Shown here one piece after another: positions 8,549 through 16,506 of a stretch of DNA of 64,000 nucleotides (positions are counted from its first letter, which is position 1; the number at the start of each line of letters is the position of its first letter). Location of the stretch: positions 1-64,000 of the forward strand of contig CAZDQE010000002.1 in NCBI GenBank assembly GCA_964507395.1. Reading direction: 5' to 3'. The notes beneath the pieces are model-generated. The model saw only the letters and a list, made by a program, of their open reading frames with translations, had not been told where the DNA came from and searched no databases. The translations under genes and the position numbers were made by a program. The stretch is from SIG575 sp964507395 (GTDB lineage: Bacteria > Bacillota > Clostridia > Oscillospirales > Acutalibacteraceae).

Positions 8549-10770
8549 TATTCTGCCTCCTTGATAAAATTCTTCATCCCCTCAACATCCAGTATTCCGT
8601 AGGCAAAGCCTTTTTTCACCAGCTCATCGGGAATAAATTCATCATATTTTTCAAAGTACGGAACTTCATTCTCATAAACCAGCTCCATAGGGTCAAAGTC
8701 TTTTTCAGCCTCTTCCTTAAGAATTCTGAAAAACTCTTCCTTTGTCCTTTTCATCCTGAACTGAATAAAATAAGGTCTGACCGAGTCAAATGAAGAGAGA
8801 CCTAATCTTTCACCGCATTTGATTTTAAGAAACCTTTCCGTCGCAAGAAAAGCATAGCTTCCGAGCCAAGGGAAAAGGCACCACATATCTCCGCCAAGAT
8901 TTATGAGAAATTCTTCCGTCATACTTGAATTATATGCCGTTCTTCTTCCCTCGTCAAGCCTTGAAACAGCATTTTTCATAAGATAAGGATAATTTTTTTC
9001 TTCCCTTAGAACCTGTCTCATACGTCTGAGAACTTTCGTGTTAATGTCCCCGGGACATTCACCGAAATAGGCAGGCACCTGACCTTTTACAAGGTCGCAA
9101 TAAACAAGATGCCGTTTTCTGTCAACCTCTTCAACTACCCACACATGACCTGCAATTGCAATTTTTTCACCTACGGGCGGAGGCATCACAATCGTTCCCA
9201 GCTCCTCTGAATGACTTCGGACAGTATACTCCTCATTTTCCTTGAAAACTGCGTAGAATTTGAAATTATTCGCAATTCTCTCCCCTGCTATACCTACAAT
9301 AAGACCGCCCTCCTCAGTTTTTTCAATATGATTTATACTGATAAGATGGCGAAGGAGAGTTTTATAGTCTTCCTGTGAAATTCTGTGAAAGTAGCTGAGA
9401 GACAAAACTTTAGACGCAAGATTTTTCGGAGACATTTCTCCGCAGGAAGCAAGAGTCGCCATAGTCTGATGATAAAGAAGGCTGAAGGGAAGTCTGTCAA
9501 GCTTCGGCGGCTCTACCCATTTTTCTTCAATATAAAGCTGAACAAGGCTTATCGCCTGAAGAAGCTTCCACGGAACAGTCAGCGGAAGTGAGGCTCTCGG
9601 CTCTGTTTTTTCCTCGCGTATAACAAACCACATTTCAGGGGGAAGATCTCTTCTTCCTGTTCTTCCCATTCTCTGCAAAAATGACGAAACAGTAAAAGGC
9701 GCATCAATCTGAAAAGCACGTTCAAGCTTTCCGATATCTATTCCAAGCTCAAGGGTTGCAGTTGTAACAGTAGTCTGAAATTCGCTTTCGTCACGCATAA
9801 TATCCTCTGCCGTTTCCCTGTAAGATGCGGACAGATTGCCGTGATGAATAAGGAATCTGTCGGACTCCTTCTTGATTTCGCAATATCTCCTGAGAGTTGT
9901 TGTGACAGCTTCGCACTCCTCACGGGAATTCACAAAAACAAGACACTTTTTTCCTCTCGTATGTTCAAATATATATCCCATTCCGGGATCGGAATTTTCA
10001 GGCGCTGTATCGGTTTTTACATCAAGAACAGGAAGAGCGTTCCCTTCCTTTCCGTCTGATGCCTGAATATCAGAGGTGTAAAAATGTTCAAGTGACAATC
10101 TCCACCTTGTCTTTTCACCTGTAAGGGACGGAATAAAGGTTTTTCTGCCTGTGCCGTAAGAGAGGAACTCACCTGCTTTTTCAGGGTCACCCATTGTTGC
10201 CGAAAGACCGATTCTCCGCGGATTTACACCTGCCATTTTTGAAAGACGTTCAATAAGGCAGAGAGTCTGTCCCCCTCTGTCACCGCGAAGAAGCGAATGG
10301 ATCTCATCTATTACAATGTATCTTAAATCTCCGAAAAGTCTTGCTATATGAGAGTGTTTATGAAGCAGAAGTGCTTCAAGCGATTCGGGAGTTATCTGAA
10401 GAATTCCCGAAGGATTTTTGAGAAGCTTTGACTTGTGGCTTTGCGAAACATCGCCGTGCCAGTGCCATACGGGAATCCCGCCCTCCCTGCAAAGCTCATT
10501 CAATCTTAAAAACTGGTCGTTTATCAAAGCTTTAAGGGGACCTATGTAAATTGCACCTACAGATGACGGCTCGTTCTCATAAAACTCCGTCAGAATAGGG
10601 AAAAACGCAGCCTCAGTTTTTCCCGACGCAGTTGATGCACAGAGAAGAATGTTATCGTCTGTATTGAAAACTGCATCTCCTGCCGCGACCTGAACCGCAC
10701 GCAGGGACTGCCAGTTATTCCTGTAAATAAAATCCTGCACAAAAGGTGCATATCTTTCAAAGATGCTCAT
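8548..10770 (-). CDS. brxHI: Lhr/BrxHI-type superfamily 2 DEAD/DEAH helicase
   Basis: Helicase of 740 residues. Motif I is ASTASGKT at residues 45-52, the Walker B/motif II is DEIH at 155-158, motif III is SAT at 190-192, and motif VI is QRMGRTGRR in the C-terminal RecA domain. Sequence around these motifs resembles Lhr-core helicases and the BrxHI proteins of type 2 BREX systems. It is shorter than full Lhr and keeps about 330 residues after motif VI for winged-helix-like and accessory regions. Expected role: ATP-driven remodelling or translocation on nucleic acid in the cytoplasm. Its start overlaps the stop of the BrxD-like ATPase by four bases (ATGA). The symbol rests on motif and context similarity, not on a search. 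Confidence 0.85.
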   Translation of the reverse strand: MSIFERYAPFVQDFIYRNNWQSLRAVQVAAGDAVFNTDDNILLCASTASGKTEAAFFPILTEFYENEPSSVGAIYIGPLKALINDQFLRLNELCREGGIPVWHWHGDVSQSHKSKLLKNPSGILQITPESLEALLLHKHSHIARLFGDLRYIVIDEIHSLLRGDRGGQTLCLIERLSKMAGVNPRRIGLSATMGDPEKAGEFLSYGTGRKTFIPSLTGEKTRWRLSLEHFYTSDIQASDGKEGNALPVLDVKTDTAPENSDPGMGYIFEHTRGKKCLVFVNSREECEAVTTTLRRYCEIKKESDRFLIHHGNLSASYRETAEDIMRDESEFQTTVTTATLELGIDIGKLERAFQIDAPFTVSSFLQRMGRTGRRDLPPEMWFVIREEKTEPRASLPLTVPWKLLQAISLVQLYIEEKWVEPPKLDRLPFSLLYHQTMATLASCGEMSPKNLASKVLSLSYFHRISQEDYKTLLRHLISINHIEKTEEGGLIVGIAGERIANNFKFYAVFKENEEYTVRSHSEELGTIVMPPPVGEKIAIAGHVWVVEEVDRKRHLVYCDLVKGQVPAYFGECPGDINTKVLRRMRQVLREEKNYPYLMKNAVSRLDEGRRTAYNSSMTEEFLINLGGDMWCLFPWLGSYAFLATERFLKIKCGERLGLSSFDSVRPYFIQFRMKRTKEEFFRILKEEAEKDFDPMELVYENEVPYFEKYDEFIPDELVKKGFAYGILDVEGMKNFIKEAE

Positions 10771-12083
10771 ACCTCAAATTCCTCAAACTCTTTTTCTGCG
10801 GCAGCATCGTAAAGTGAACTTTTTGCATAGCTGAAGCTGTCTGAGCCTAATATTTCCTTTACATCCGCATCGGGATTCTGCCAGAGAATATTGAGAAGCT
10901 CGATAAAATCTCTGATAACCTCACGTGGAGTTATATTCTGCTCAGCGCCGATTCTGCCGAACTCAATCTTAATGAAATCAACTAAATCCGCTTCCGTTAT
11001 CTTCCTTTCATATCCGAAAAGGTCTGCGTGAATTATACTCAGCTTTTCGGCAAGAATGAGCATTTCCTCATTTGTAAGAGGCTGAAGTTTAATAACGGGA
11101 GAAAGCATATCGCTGTAGCCTTCGCGGCTGAAAGTGCCCGCTTCAAGCCTTGAGCGAAGAGCCTCGTAGCTGTAAACACCCCTTCTTGTGTCCTCAATAC
11201 ACTGTGGTGTTGACCCCATAATAACGCCGAGATATCTTGCTTTTCCCTGAAGAGCATCGTTATACATCGTAAGAATTTTCTCGTAATTATACTGCCTTGT
11301 AATTGCATTGGGAATTTTGTAGATATTCACAAGCTCATCTATAAGAATAAGCATTCCGCTGTAGCCTGCTTTTTTCAAGAACATTGCGAAAAGCTTTATA
11401 TACTCATACCAATCATCGTCGGTAATTACAATATTAACACCAAGCTCTGACTTCGCCTCAGTTTTGTTTGCGTATTCTCCTCTGAACCATTTTATCACCT
11501 TGCCCTTTGTTTCATCATCAGAATTCACGAAGGATTTATAGTAAATACTCAGAAGCTTTGCAAAATCAAAGCCGTGGACCATTTCATTGAGAGAATTTAT
11601 AACCTCGTATATTTTTCTTTCGACCTCTTTGTTGAAATCGGGACTTTCCTGAGTTATACCCTTTTCGCTCACTACCTCAGAACGGACAAAATTAATCCAT
11701 CTGTCAAGAATAAGCTGTAAGGCTCCCCCTTCAGGGCAGGTTTTGGTTGACATATTTCTGATCAATTCCTTATAAGTCGCAAGCCCCTGACCTTTTGTTC
11801 CCTGCAAACGTCTTTCAGGCGACAGGTCAGCATCTACAACAACAAAATTTTTGTCCGTTACGTAATTTCTTATTGTCTGCAGAAGAAAGCTTTTACCGCT
11901 ACCGTATTTACCTGTAACGAAACGGAAAGAAGCTCCGCCCTCTGAAATAATATCCACATCATACAAAAGAGCGTTAATTTCATTTTCTCTGCCGACGGTA
12001 ATATAAGGCAGACCGATCCTCGGCACTACACCGCCCTTAAGAGAATTCATTATAACTGTAGCAATTCTTTTCGGTACTTTCAT
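10767..12083 (-). CDS. brxD: BrxD-type P-loop ATPase (DUF2791, BREX ATP-binding domain)
   Basis: ATPase of 438 residues. It begins with a VGRENEI box, then Walker A GKYGSGKS at residues 58-65, a DADLSPERRL segment typical of DUF2791, Walker B LILIDE at 245-250 and a sensor-like VIMGSTP. This is the family named BrxD in type 2 BREX systems, where it is encoded beside the BrxHI helicase exactly as here. Predicted to act in the cytoplasm as an ORC/Cdc6-like switch ATPase on DNA. It overlaps the TerB-N gene by four bases upstream and the helicase gene by four bases downstream, so the three proteins are probably made in fixed ratio and form one complex (inference). Confidence 0.87.
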   Translation of the reverse strand: MKVPKRIATVIMNSLKGGVVPRIGLPYITVGRENEINALLYDVDIISEGGASFRFVTGKYGSGKSFLLQTIRNYVTDKNFVVVDADLSPERRLQGTKGQGLATYKELIRNMSTKTCPEGGALQLILDRWINFVRSEVVSEKGITQESPDFNKEVERKIYEVINSLNEMVHGFDFAKLLSIYYKSFVNSDDETKGKVIKWFRGEYANKTEAKSELGVNIVITDDDWYEYIKLFAMFLKKAGYSGMLILIDELVNIYKIPNAITRQYNYEKILTMYNDALQGKARYLGVIMGSTPQCIEDTRRGVYSYEALRSRLEAGTFSREGYSDMLSPVIKLQPLTNEEMLILAEKLSIIHADLFGYERKITEADLVDFIKIEFGRIGAEQNITPREVIRDFIELLNILWQNPDADVKEILGSDSFSYAKSSLYDAAAEKEFEEFEV

Positions 12084-13561
12084 TTTTTCACAATCTCCTT
12101 CAATTCTTCTGTATAGTCCTCAATTACTTCTGCACTGTCACCGTCAAGCAGAATCACCGTATCGCAGAACATATCAAACATTTTTTCATTAATTGCATCA
12201 GCAAGCACTGAAACCATAAGTGATTTTTTCTTCACAAAATCTCCGTAAGGCGCGCCGTAAAGAAGGCATCTCAGAAAATAGTATTCATCATCTGAAAGTG
12301 ATGTTTCGTTAACAATTTCCTCAGTTATTTTCTCCTGTTCCTCTGCTTCTTCCTCTTCTTCAACAATCAGTTTTTTCTGAGTTTCAAGGGATACCTCTCT
12401 TATTCTCTGTAATACAGAAGTATCTACTCTCACCTGCCGTTTTTCTGCTTCTCTCTTTTCGTTCAGATACTCTTCAATGCTTTCATCAATAATGCCGGAA
12501 AGAATTTTTGTAGTTTCAACATTCTGCAACGGCGGATTAAATCCATAAAGCCCTCTCATGTGAAAATCAATCGCTTTTAAAAAAATTCCCACCTTTTTGT
12601 TTTTATTTTTAGATGGGAAAAACCTTTCACTTGTCCATCTGACTGAGTTACAATAATACCGGTGAACAGGATTTACCTCATAAACAAAATCCTGTTTTCT
12701 CTCACGAAAGTAAAAGACAGCAGAGCCGAACATTGTATAGGAAGAGCAGATGGGCTTACCGAAATAATTGTCAAAAAGTGAGTTTTTCCTGTTTTTCTCA
12801 TAGTGGCTTTTAAGTTTAAGAAAAGCTTTTTTAGTAACTGCCTGCACATCGGTGCTGTATTTTTTGTAAAATGCCGACCTTTCAAAATTGTAAGAAGAAA
12901 GACTGTTCAGCGCTTCAAAAAGGCTTTCGGGCGATTCGTTTTCACAATTCATCACTGTGAGAATTTTTTCATCGCGGGAAAAATCATAAAATTCCTCAAG
13001 ATATTTCTTGTCAAGGTTATTATAAACCACATAGTCTTTCAGCCAGAGTTCAACGTATCTGTCAACGGAAGGATTATACTTCCTGTATTCCTGCCAAAAG
13101 TTTCTGATTTTCCGAAAACCTTCTTCTGCGCTCTGAACTCCGATGCCGTTAAGAAGCTCATATATATAAATGAAAACAAAAGAAAGAGCCGTACTCTCAA
13201 CTTCTCCCCGTCTTACCTTCGTTCTCCATGAAAAATATCCCCGAAGCTGAGAATCGGTCAGGTCTCTGTAGGTTGGAAAATATCTTACAAAATCTTCGTC
13301 AAACTGATAGTCGTCCTCAAAATCCTCCATAAATTTCCCCTGTTCATAAAACAAGCGGGAGGTATCATAGTAAATGCCCTCCCGTTTATATGCTATCTGA
13401 CGCATCTGCCTGTATTTTTCGGGCAGATAGCCTTTCAGCCTCGATGCAGGCATAAGAATCGGTTCATCCTCATAAGTTCTTTTTTCAGCGGTGGTTTTTG
13501 CTACCTTTTCGTCACATAGAATTATGTTAATAAGCTTTTTCAGCTCTTCTCTCAACCTCAT
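12080..13561 (-). CDS. TerB-N/TerB-C domain protein, first gene of a DNA-processing cassette
   Basis: Protein of 493 residues. Residues of about 30-190 match the TerB-N domain (YFPTYRDLTDSQLRGYF, then TKVRRGEVE and a Ser/Phe-rich helix). The last 80 residues (LSDDEYYFLRCLLYG, then a INEKMFDMFCD helix) resemble TerB-C. A Glu-rich charged linker precedes TerB-C. TerB-family proteins are tied to tellurite/phage resistance and membrane-linked stress responses, and comparative genomics has linked TerB-N/TerB-C proteins with helicases and P-loop ATPases. ATG 13561 is chosen over TTG 13576 because GTGAGG sits 6 bases upstream. Transcription likely starts near 13583 from a promoter overlapped by an inverted repeat. 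Confidence 0.82.
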   Translation of the reverse strand: MRLREELKKLINIILCDEKVAKTTAEKRTYEDEPILMPASRLKGYLPEKYRQMRQIAYKREGIYYDTSRLFYEQGKFMEDFEDDYQFDEDFVRYFPTYRDLTDSQLRGYFSWRTKVRRGEVESTALSFVFIYIYELLNGIGVQSAEEGFRKIRNFWQEYRKYNPSVDRYVELWLKDYVVYNNLDKKYLEEFYDFSRDEKILTVMNCENESPESLFEALNSLSSYNFERSAFYKKYSTDVQAVTKKAFLKLKSHYEKNRKNSLFDNYFGKPICSSYTMFGSAVFYFRERKQDFVYEVNPVHRYYCNSVRWTSERFFPSKNKNKKVGIFLKAIDFHMRGLYGFNPPLQNVETTKILSGIIDESIEEYLNEKREAEKRQVRVDTSVLQRIREVSLETQKKLIVEEEEEAEEQEKITEEIVNETSLSDDEYYFLRCLLYGAPYGDFVKKKSLMVSVLADAINEKMFDMFCDTVILLDGDSAEVIEDYTEELKEIVKK

Positions 13562-13589
13562 CACCTGCCTCACCAATATTTACTTTTAA

Positions 13590-13618
13590 ATCATAGCACA
13601 AATGTTCTTATTTTACAA
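13590..13618 (-). promoter_or_regulatory. Promoter of the TerB-BrxD-BrxHI operon (extended -10)
   Basis: On the minus strand TTGTAA (13618-13613) is separated by 17 bases from TATGAT (13595-13590), with TG one base before the -10. The weak -35 plus extended -10 suggests dependence on regulation. Confidence 0.6.
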
Positions 13619-13637
13619 TACTTTTCAGAACATTTGT
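13598..13637. promoter_or_regulatory. Inverted-repeat operator over the TerB operon promoter
   Basis: ACAAATGTTCT (13598-13608) and AGAACATTTGT (13627-13637) form a perfect 11-bp inverted repeat with an 18-base spacer. One arm lies between the -10 and -35 boxes; the other lies just upstream of the -35. This is the geometry of a repressor site. No T run follows, so it is not a terminator. Each arm contains a GAAC-N4-GT half resembling a Gram-positive LexA box (GAAC-N4-GTTC), but imperfectly. Confidence 0.6.
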
Positions 13638-13643
13638 TTGTAA

Positions 13644-13850
13644 TCATCCGAAATAATCCTCATACACATCATAAAAATGACAAGGATAAATTTTCTCAGA
13701 ATTCAGCATCTGACAAAAATCTTCTGCAACAAATCTGTTTTCAGTAATATCGTCAATCACACTCACTCTGCATCCGCTTTCGTCAAAACAACAAATTCCG
13801 TACATCAGTGTCGCATCTGTATAGAAAATCTTATATTCAAATTTATTCAT
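13644..13850 (-). CDS. Small DUF6514-family protein
   Basis: Soluble protein of 68 residues, matching in length and layout the DUF6514 family of Clostridia (YGI core strand, then IDDIT, then a helix with Cys and a YEDYF-like acidic end). Function unknown. ATG 13850 is chosen; GGAGGTG lies 12 bases upstream, slightly long, and an in-frame TTG at 13871 would overlap that ribosome site. It has its own sigma-A promoter at 13939-13967, and two identical-type palindromes lie just upstream of the -35, so it looks tightly regulated. It precedes the TerB operon on the same strand, and read-through into that operon is possible. Confidence 0.7.
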   Translation of the reverse strand: MNKFEYKIFYTDATLMYGICCFDESGCRVSVIDDITENRFVAEDFCQMLNSEKIYPCHFYDVYEDYFG

Positions 13851-13938
13851 ACAAAATCCGAGCACCTCCAAAATTCAAGCAATATAAAAGCTATTCATGC
13901 AAAACAGTGTAACCTATCGTCATGAAATGCCTTTACAT

Positions 13939-13967
13939 AATATATACTCAAAAATTGGTAAAGTCAA
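13939..13967 (-). promoter_or_regulatory. Sigma-A promoter of the DUF6514 gene
   Basis: On the minus strand TTGACT (13967-13962), 17-base spacer, TATATT (13944-13939). The twin palindromes begin 9 bases upstream of the -35. Confidence 0.65.
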
Positions 13968-13975
13968 CAGAGAAA

Positions 13976-14029
13976 TGTCAGAAATCTGACATTTCATAGC
14001 ATTATATAATAAATGTCAGTTTTCTGACA
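13976..14029. promoter_or_regulatory. Twin palindromes TGTCAG-N4-CTGACA
   Basis: Two matching dyads, TGTCAG-AAAT-CTGACA at 13976-13991 and TGTCAG-TTTT-CTGACA at 14014-14029, have centres 38 bases apart. The first is extended to AATGTCAG/CTGACATT. They sit in the gap between the EamA gene (stop at 14154) and the DUF6514 promoter, so they could bind an activator or a DNA-looping repressor dimer. They are not terminators: neither is followed by a good T run. Apart from these and the promoter, I see nothing else in 13851-14153. Confidence 0.55.
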
Positions 14030-14153
14030 GTAATTTTTATGCAATTCCACAACATCATCTTATCTATAAGGACAAAGATAAAGAAAAGCAGAAAGCAGAA
14101 CACCTGCTGCAAAAAAATATAAAGGGTATGTACGGAACCATAAAATCAACTTC

Positions 14154-15005
14154 TTACGGTACAAGCACCAACATCATAAGTCCTATAAAAGACAAAACAA
14201 GGGATATTATTTCTTTCTTTTTAGGTTTGTTAGGTGTAAAGAAGCCCAGAATTGTGGACACTATCATAGTTCCGCCTGTAACCATGGGATACTGAACCGA
14301 TGCAGGAACCTGAGAGAGGGCTATAAGCAGAAGATAGTTTGCAACCTTATTGAGAAGTCCGTAGCCTACAAGACTGAAAAGAGAATTTTTCGTCGGAAGC
14401 TTTATTTTTTTTACATTAAACAGCAGTACAATTCCTGCGATGAGAACAGTCACAAGTGCGCTGAGAACCGAATATCCTGCCGCACTTGTTTTATCAAAGG
14501 TGCTTTCCTGAAAAATCTTTGAAAGCACTCCCGACATACCGTTGAAGATGAAAATTCCTGCATAATAGATAAAACCTTTTTTACTCTGACCTTTCTCAAA
14601 GGTAAATGCAAGAGCCAGCGTTACGACCACAAAGCACAGGGTTTTGCCGAGAGTCAGTTTTTCCTCGTAAAACAATATCCCTGCGAAGAATGGCAAAAGC
14701 ATTCCGCCCAGCATTGAAAAAATCGAGTAGAGAGAAAGGTTTATCCTTGCCAACGCCTTCAGACTGCAGAAGATACACGCCATCATGTTAAGAGCAGTAA
14801 CAAGAGCCATAAACAGAGTGTACCATGTAAACTCAAATCGGAAATCGTTTATGCCCCACAGAACCGGAAGCCCTGCCAGACTTGAGCCAAAGATGAACAG
14901 TATTGAGGTCAAAAAACCGCTACCGTTTTTATTCTGATAATCGTTGTTCAAAAAGAACTGAAAGCCGAACATTACAACGGCAACTAAAATTATTCCGTAA
15001 TACAA
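14154..15005 (-). CDS. EamA/DMT-superfamily transporter
   Basis: Integral membrane protein of about 284 residues with ten predicted hydrophobic segments in two repeats, as in drug/metabolite (EamA) exporters; the second repeat ends with MVTGGTMIVSTILGFF, typical of the fold. Substrate cannot be read from the sequence. The start is uncertain: TTG 15005 has AAAAAGGA 10 bases upstream, while TTG 15035 lacks a ribosome site. It stands alone, divergent from ktrB, and is followed by the regulatory gap upstream of DUF6514. Confidence 0.8.
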   Translation of the reverse strand: MYYGIILVAVVMFGFQFFLNNDYQNKNGSGFLTSILFIFGSSLAGLPVLWGINDFRFEFTWYTLFMALVTALNMMACIFCSLKALARINLSLYSIFSMLGGMLLPFFAGILFYEEKLTLGKTLCFVVVTLALAFTFEKGQSKKGFIYYAGIFIFNGMSGVLSKIFQESTFDKTSAAGYSVLSALVTVLIAGIVLLFNVKKIKLPTKNSLFSLVGYGLLNKVANYLLLIALSQVPASVQYPMVTGGTMIVSTILGFFTPNKPKKKEIISLVLSFIGLMMLVLVP

Positions 15006-15068
15006 GAAATCCACATCCTTTTTTATGTCAGTCAAATTGTATCACATAAACCAATCTTTTGCAATGCG

Positions 15069-15097
15069 TTGAAATGACATATTTTTTATGATATAAT
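15069..15097 (+). promoter_or_regulatory. Sigma-A promoter of ktrB-ktrA
   Basis: TTGAAA (15069-15074), 17-base spacer, TATAAT (15092-15097). The expected transcript start is about 50 bases before the ktrB ATG. Confidence 0.75.
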
Positions 15098-15150
15098 GAC
15101 TTAAAATTAAGATGATTTTCACTTTACTTCATAAGCTACAGAGGTACAAA

Positions 15151-16497
15151 ATGAAAAAACTACGTTCCTTTTCCACTACTCACATTATTATGCTCAGCTT
15201 TTTACTGGCAATCATCGCAGGAAGTTTTCTGCTCAGCCTTCCCATAAGCTCCGCAAGCGGTGAGCCTGTGCCTTATATCGACGCTCTCTTCACCGCCACT
15301 ACCGCCACATGCGTTACAGGTCTTGTAACACTGCCTACTGTCAGCACATGGAGCGTTTTCGGTCATGTTGTGATACTTATTCTGATTCAGGCAGGCGGTC
15401 TCGGAATCATCACCATAATGTCGGGAATAATGATTTCCCTTCACAAAAAGATGGGACTTGCCGACAGAATGCTCATACAGGATGCCTTCAATCTGAATAC
15501 CCTTTCAGGACTTATTGAATTTATCAGAAAAGTCCTTCTCGGTACTTTTCTTGTTGAGGGCATCGGTGCGCTGCTTTACATGACAGTTTTCGTTCCCGAA
15601 TACGGTGCAAAAGGAATATGGATTTCGGTTTTTAATTCGATTTCCGCTTTCTGCAATGCAGGTATTGACATTTTTGCCGAAGACAGTCTTTGTTCTTATT
15701 CAACAAACCCTGTAATCAACATTGTTACATCTCTGCTGATTATTCTCGGCGGTATAGGCTACATTGTCTGGTGGGATGTGCTGAGAGTTTCAAAAATGAA
15801 AACAAAAAGAAAGTTTTCACGGCTTACTCTTCACAGTAAAATCGCTATTTCAGCGACACTTATTTTTATTTTTTCGGGAGCAGTTCTCACTCTTATCTTT
15901 GAGTACAGCAACCCGCTCACCATTAAAGATTTTTCTCTGTTTGATAAAATTCAGGTAGCGTTTTTCCAATCCGTTACAACAAGAACTGCAGGCTTTGCAA
16001 CAGTTCCACAGCAGAATCTGACTAACGCATCCTCGCTCGTGTCACTTCTTCTCATGTTTATCGGCGGTTCTCCCGTAGGTACTGCAGGCGGTGTAAAAAC
16101 AGTTACCTTTGCTGTGATTTTCGCATCTGCTCTGTCAGCCGTGAAGAACAGAAATGACGTTTCACTCTTTGGCAGAAGCATAAAAAAAGAAGCCGTCAGC
16201 AAAGCTGTGGCAGTTGTGGGAATGTCTTTTATTATTATGTTCACATCAACTCTTCTGCTTTCAGCCGTTACAGACGCAAGCCTTCTCGATATTCTTTACG
16301 AAACAGTCAGTGCAACTGCAACGGTAGGACTCACGAGGAATCTCACACCGTACCTGAACACAGCAGGAAAAATCATAATCATTCTCACAATGTATCTTGG
16401 CAGAGTGGGACCGATTTCCCTTGCGATTGCCTTTAACAGAAAAAAAGAGGTTCAGAATATTATTAAAAATCCCACAGAGGAAATAAGTGTAGGATAG
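15151..16497 (+). CDS. ktrB: Potassium uptake channel subunit KtrB (TrkH family)
   Basis: Ion-conducting membrane subunit of a Ktr potassium uptake system. The protein has 448 residues, the KtrB size rather than the larger TrkH. Four M1-P-M2 pore repeats are visible, with selectivity-filter-like segments TATCVTGL, SAFCNAGID, TRTAGFAT and SATATVGLT. The gating-loop region SPVGTAGGVKT follows the third filter. ATG 15151 has GAGG upstream; an earlier in-frame opening at 15112 lies just after the promoter and lacks a ribosome site. It is followed after 9 bases by its regulatory partner ktrA. Confidence 0.92.
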   Translation: MKKLRSFSTTHIIMLSFLLAIIAGSFLLSLPISSASGEPVPYIDALFTATTATCVTGLVTLPTVSTWSVFGHVVILILIQAGGLGIITIMSGIMISLHKKMGLADRMLIQDAFNLNTLSGLIEFIRKVLLGTFLVEGIGALLYMTVFVPEYGAKGIWISVFNSISAFCNAGIDIFAEDSLCSYSTNPVINIVTSLLIILGGIGYIVWWDVLRVSKMKTKRKFSRLTLHSKIAISATLIFIFSGAVLTLIFEYSNPLTIKDFSLFDKIQVAFFQSVTTRTAGFATVPQQNLTNASSLVSLLLMFIGGSPVGTAGGVKTVTFAVIFASALSAVKNRNDVSLFGRSIKKEAVSKAVAVVGMSFIIMFTSTLLLSAVTDASLLDILYETVSATATVGLTRNLTPYLNTAGKIIIILTMYLGRVGPISLAIAFNRKKEVQNIIKNPTEEISVG

Positions 16498-16506
16498 GTG
16501 ACAAAA

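Noticed and set aside
8548..13561. Complete BREX phage-defence locus
   Set aside because: No PglX methyltransferase, PglZ phosphatase, BrxC/PglY, BrxL, PglW kinase or Lon-like gene is present; only the BrxD and BrxHI types are found, so the full name would be wrong.
13598..13637. LexA (SOS) box
   Set aside because: Each arm has GAAC-N4-GT but not the full GAAC-N4-GTTC palindrome, and the perfect symmetry is between the two arms, so I describe it as an unknown operator.
13976..14029. GlnR/TnrA nitrogen-control sites
   Set aside because: The consensus is TGTNA-N7-TNACA; these dyads have only 6 bases between the half-sites, and no nitrogen gene is adjacent.
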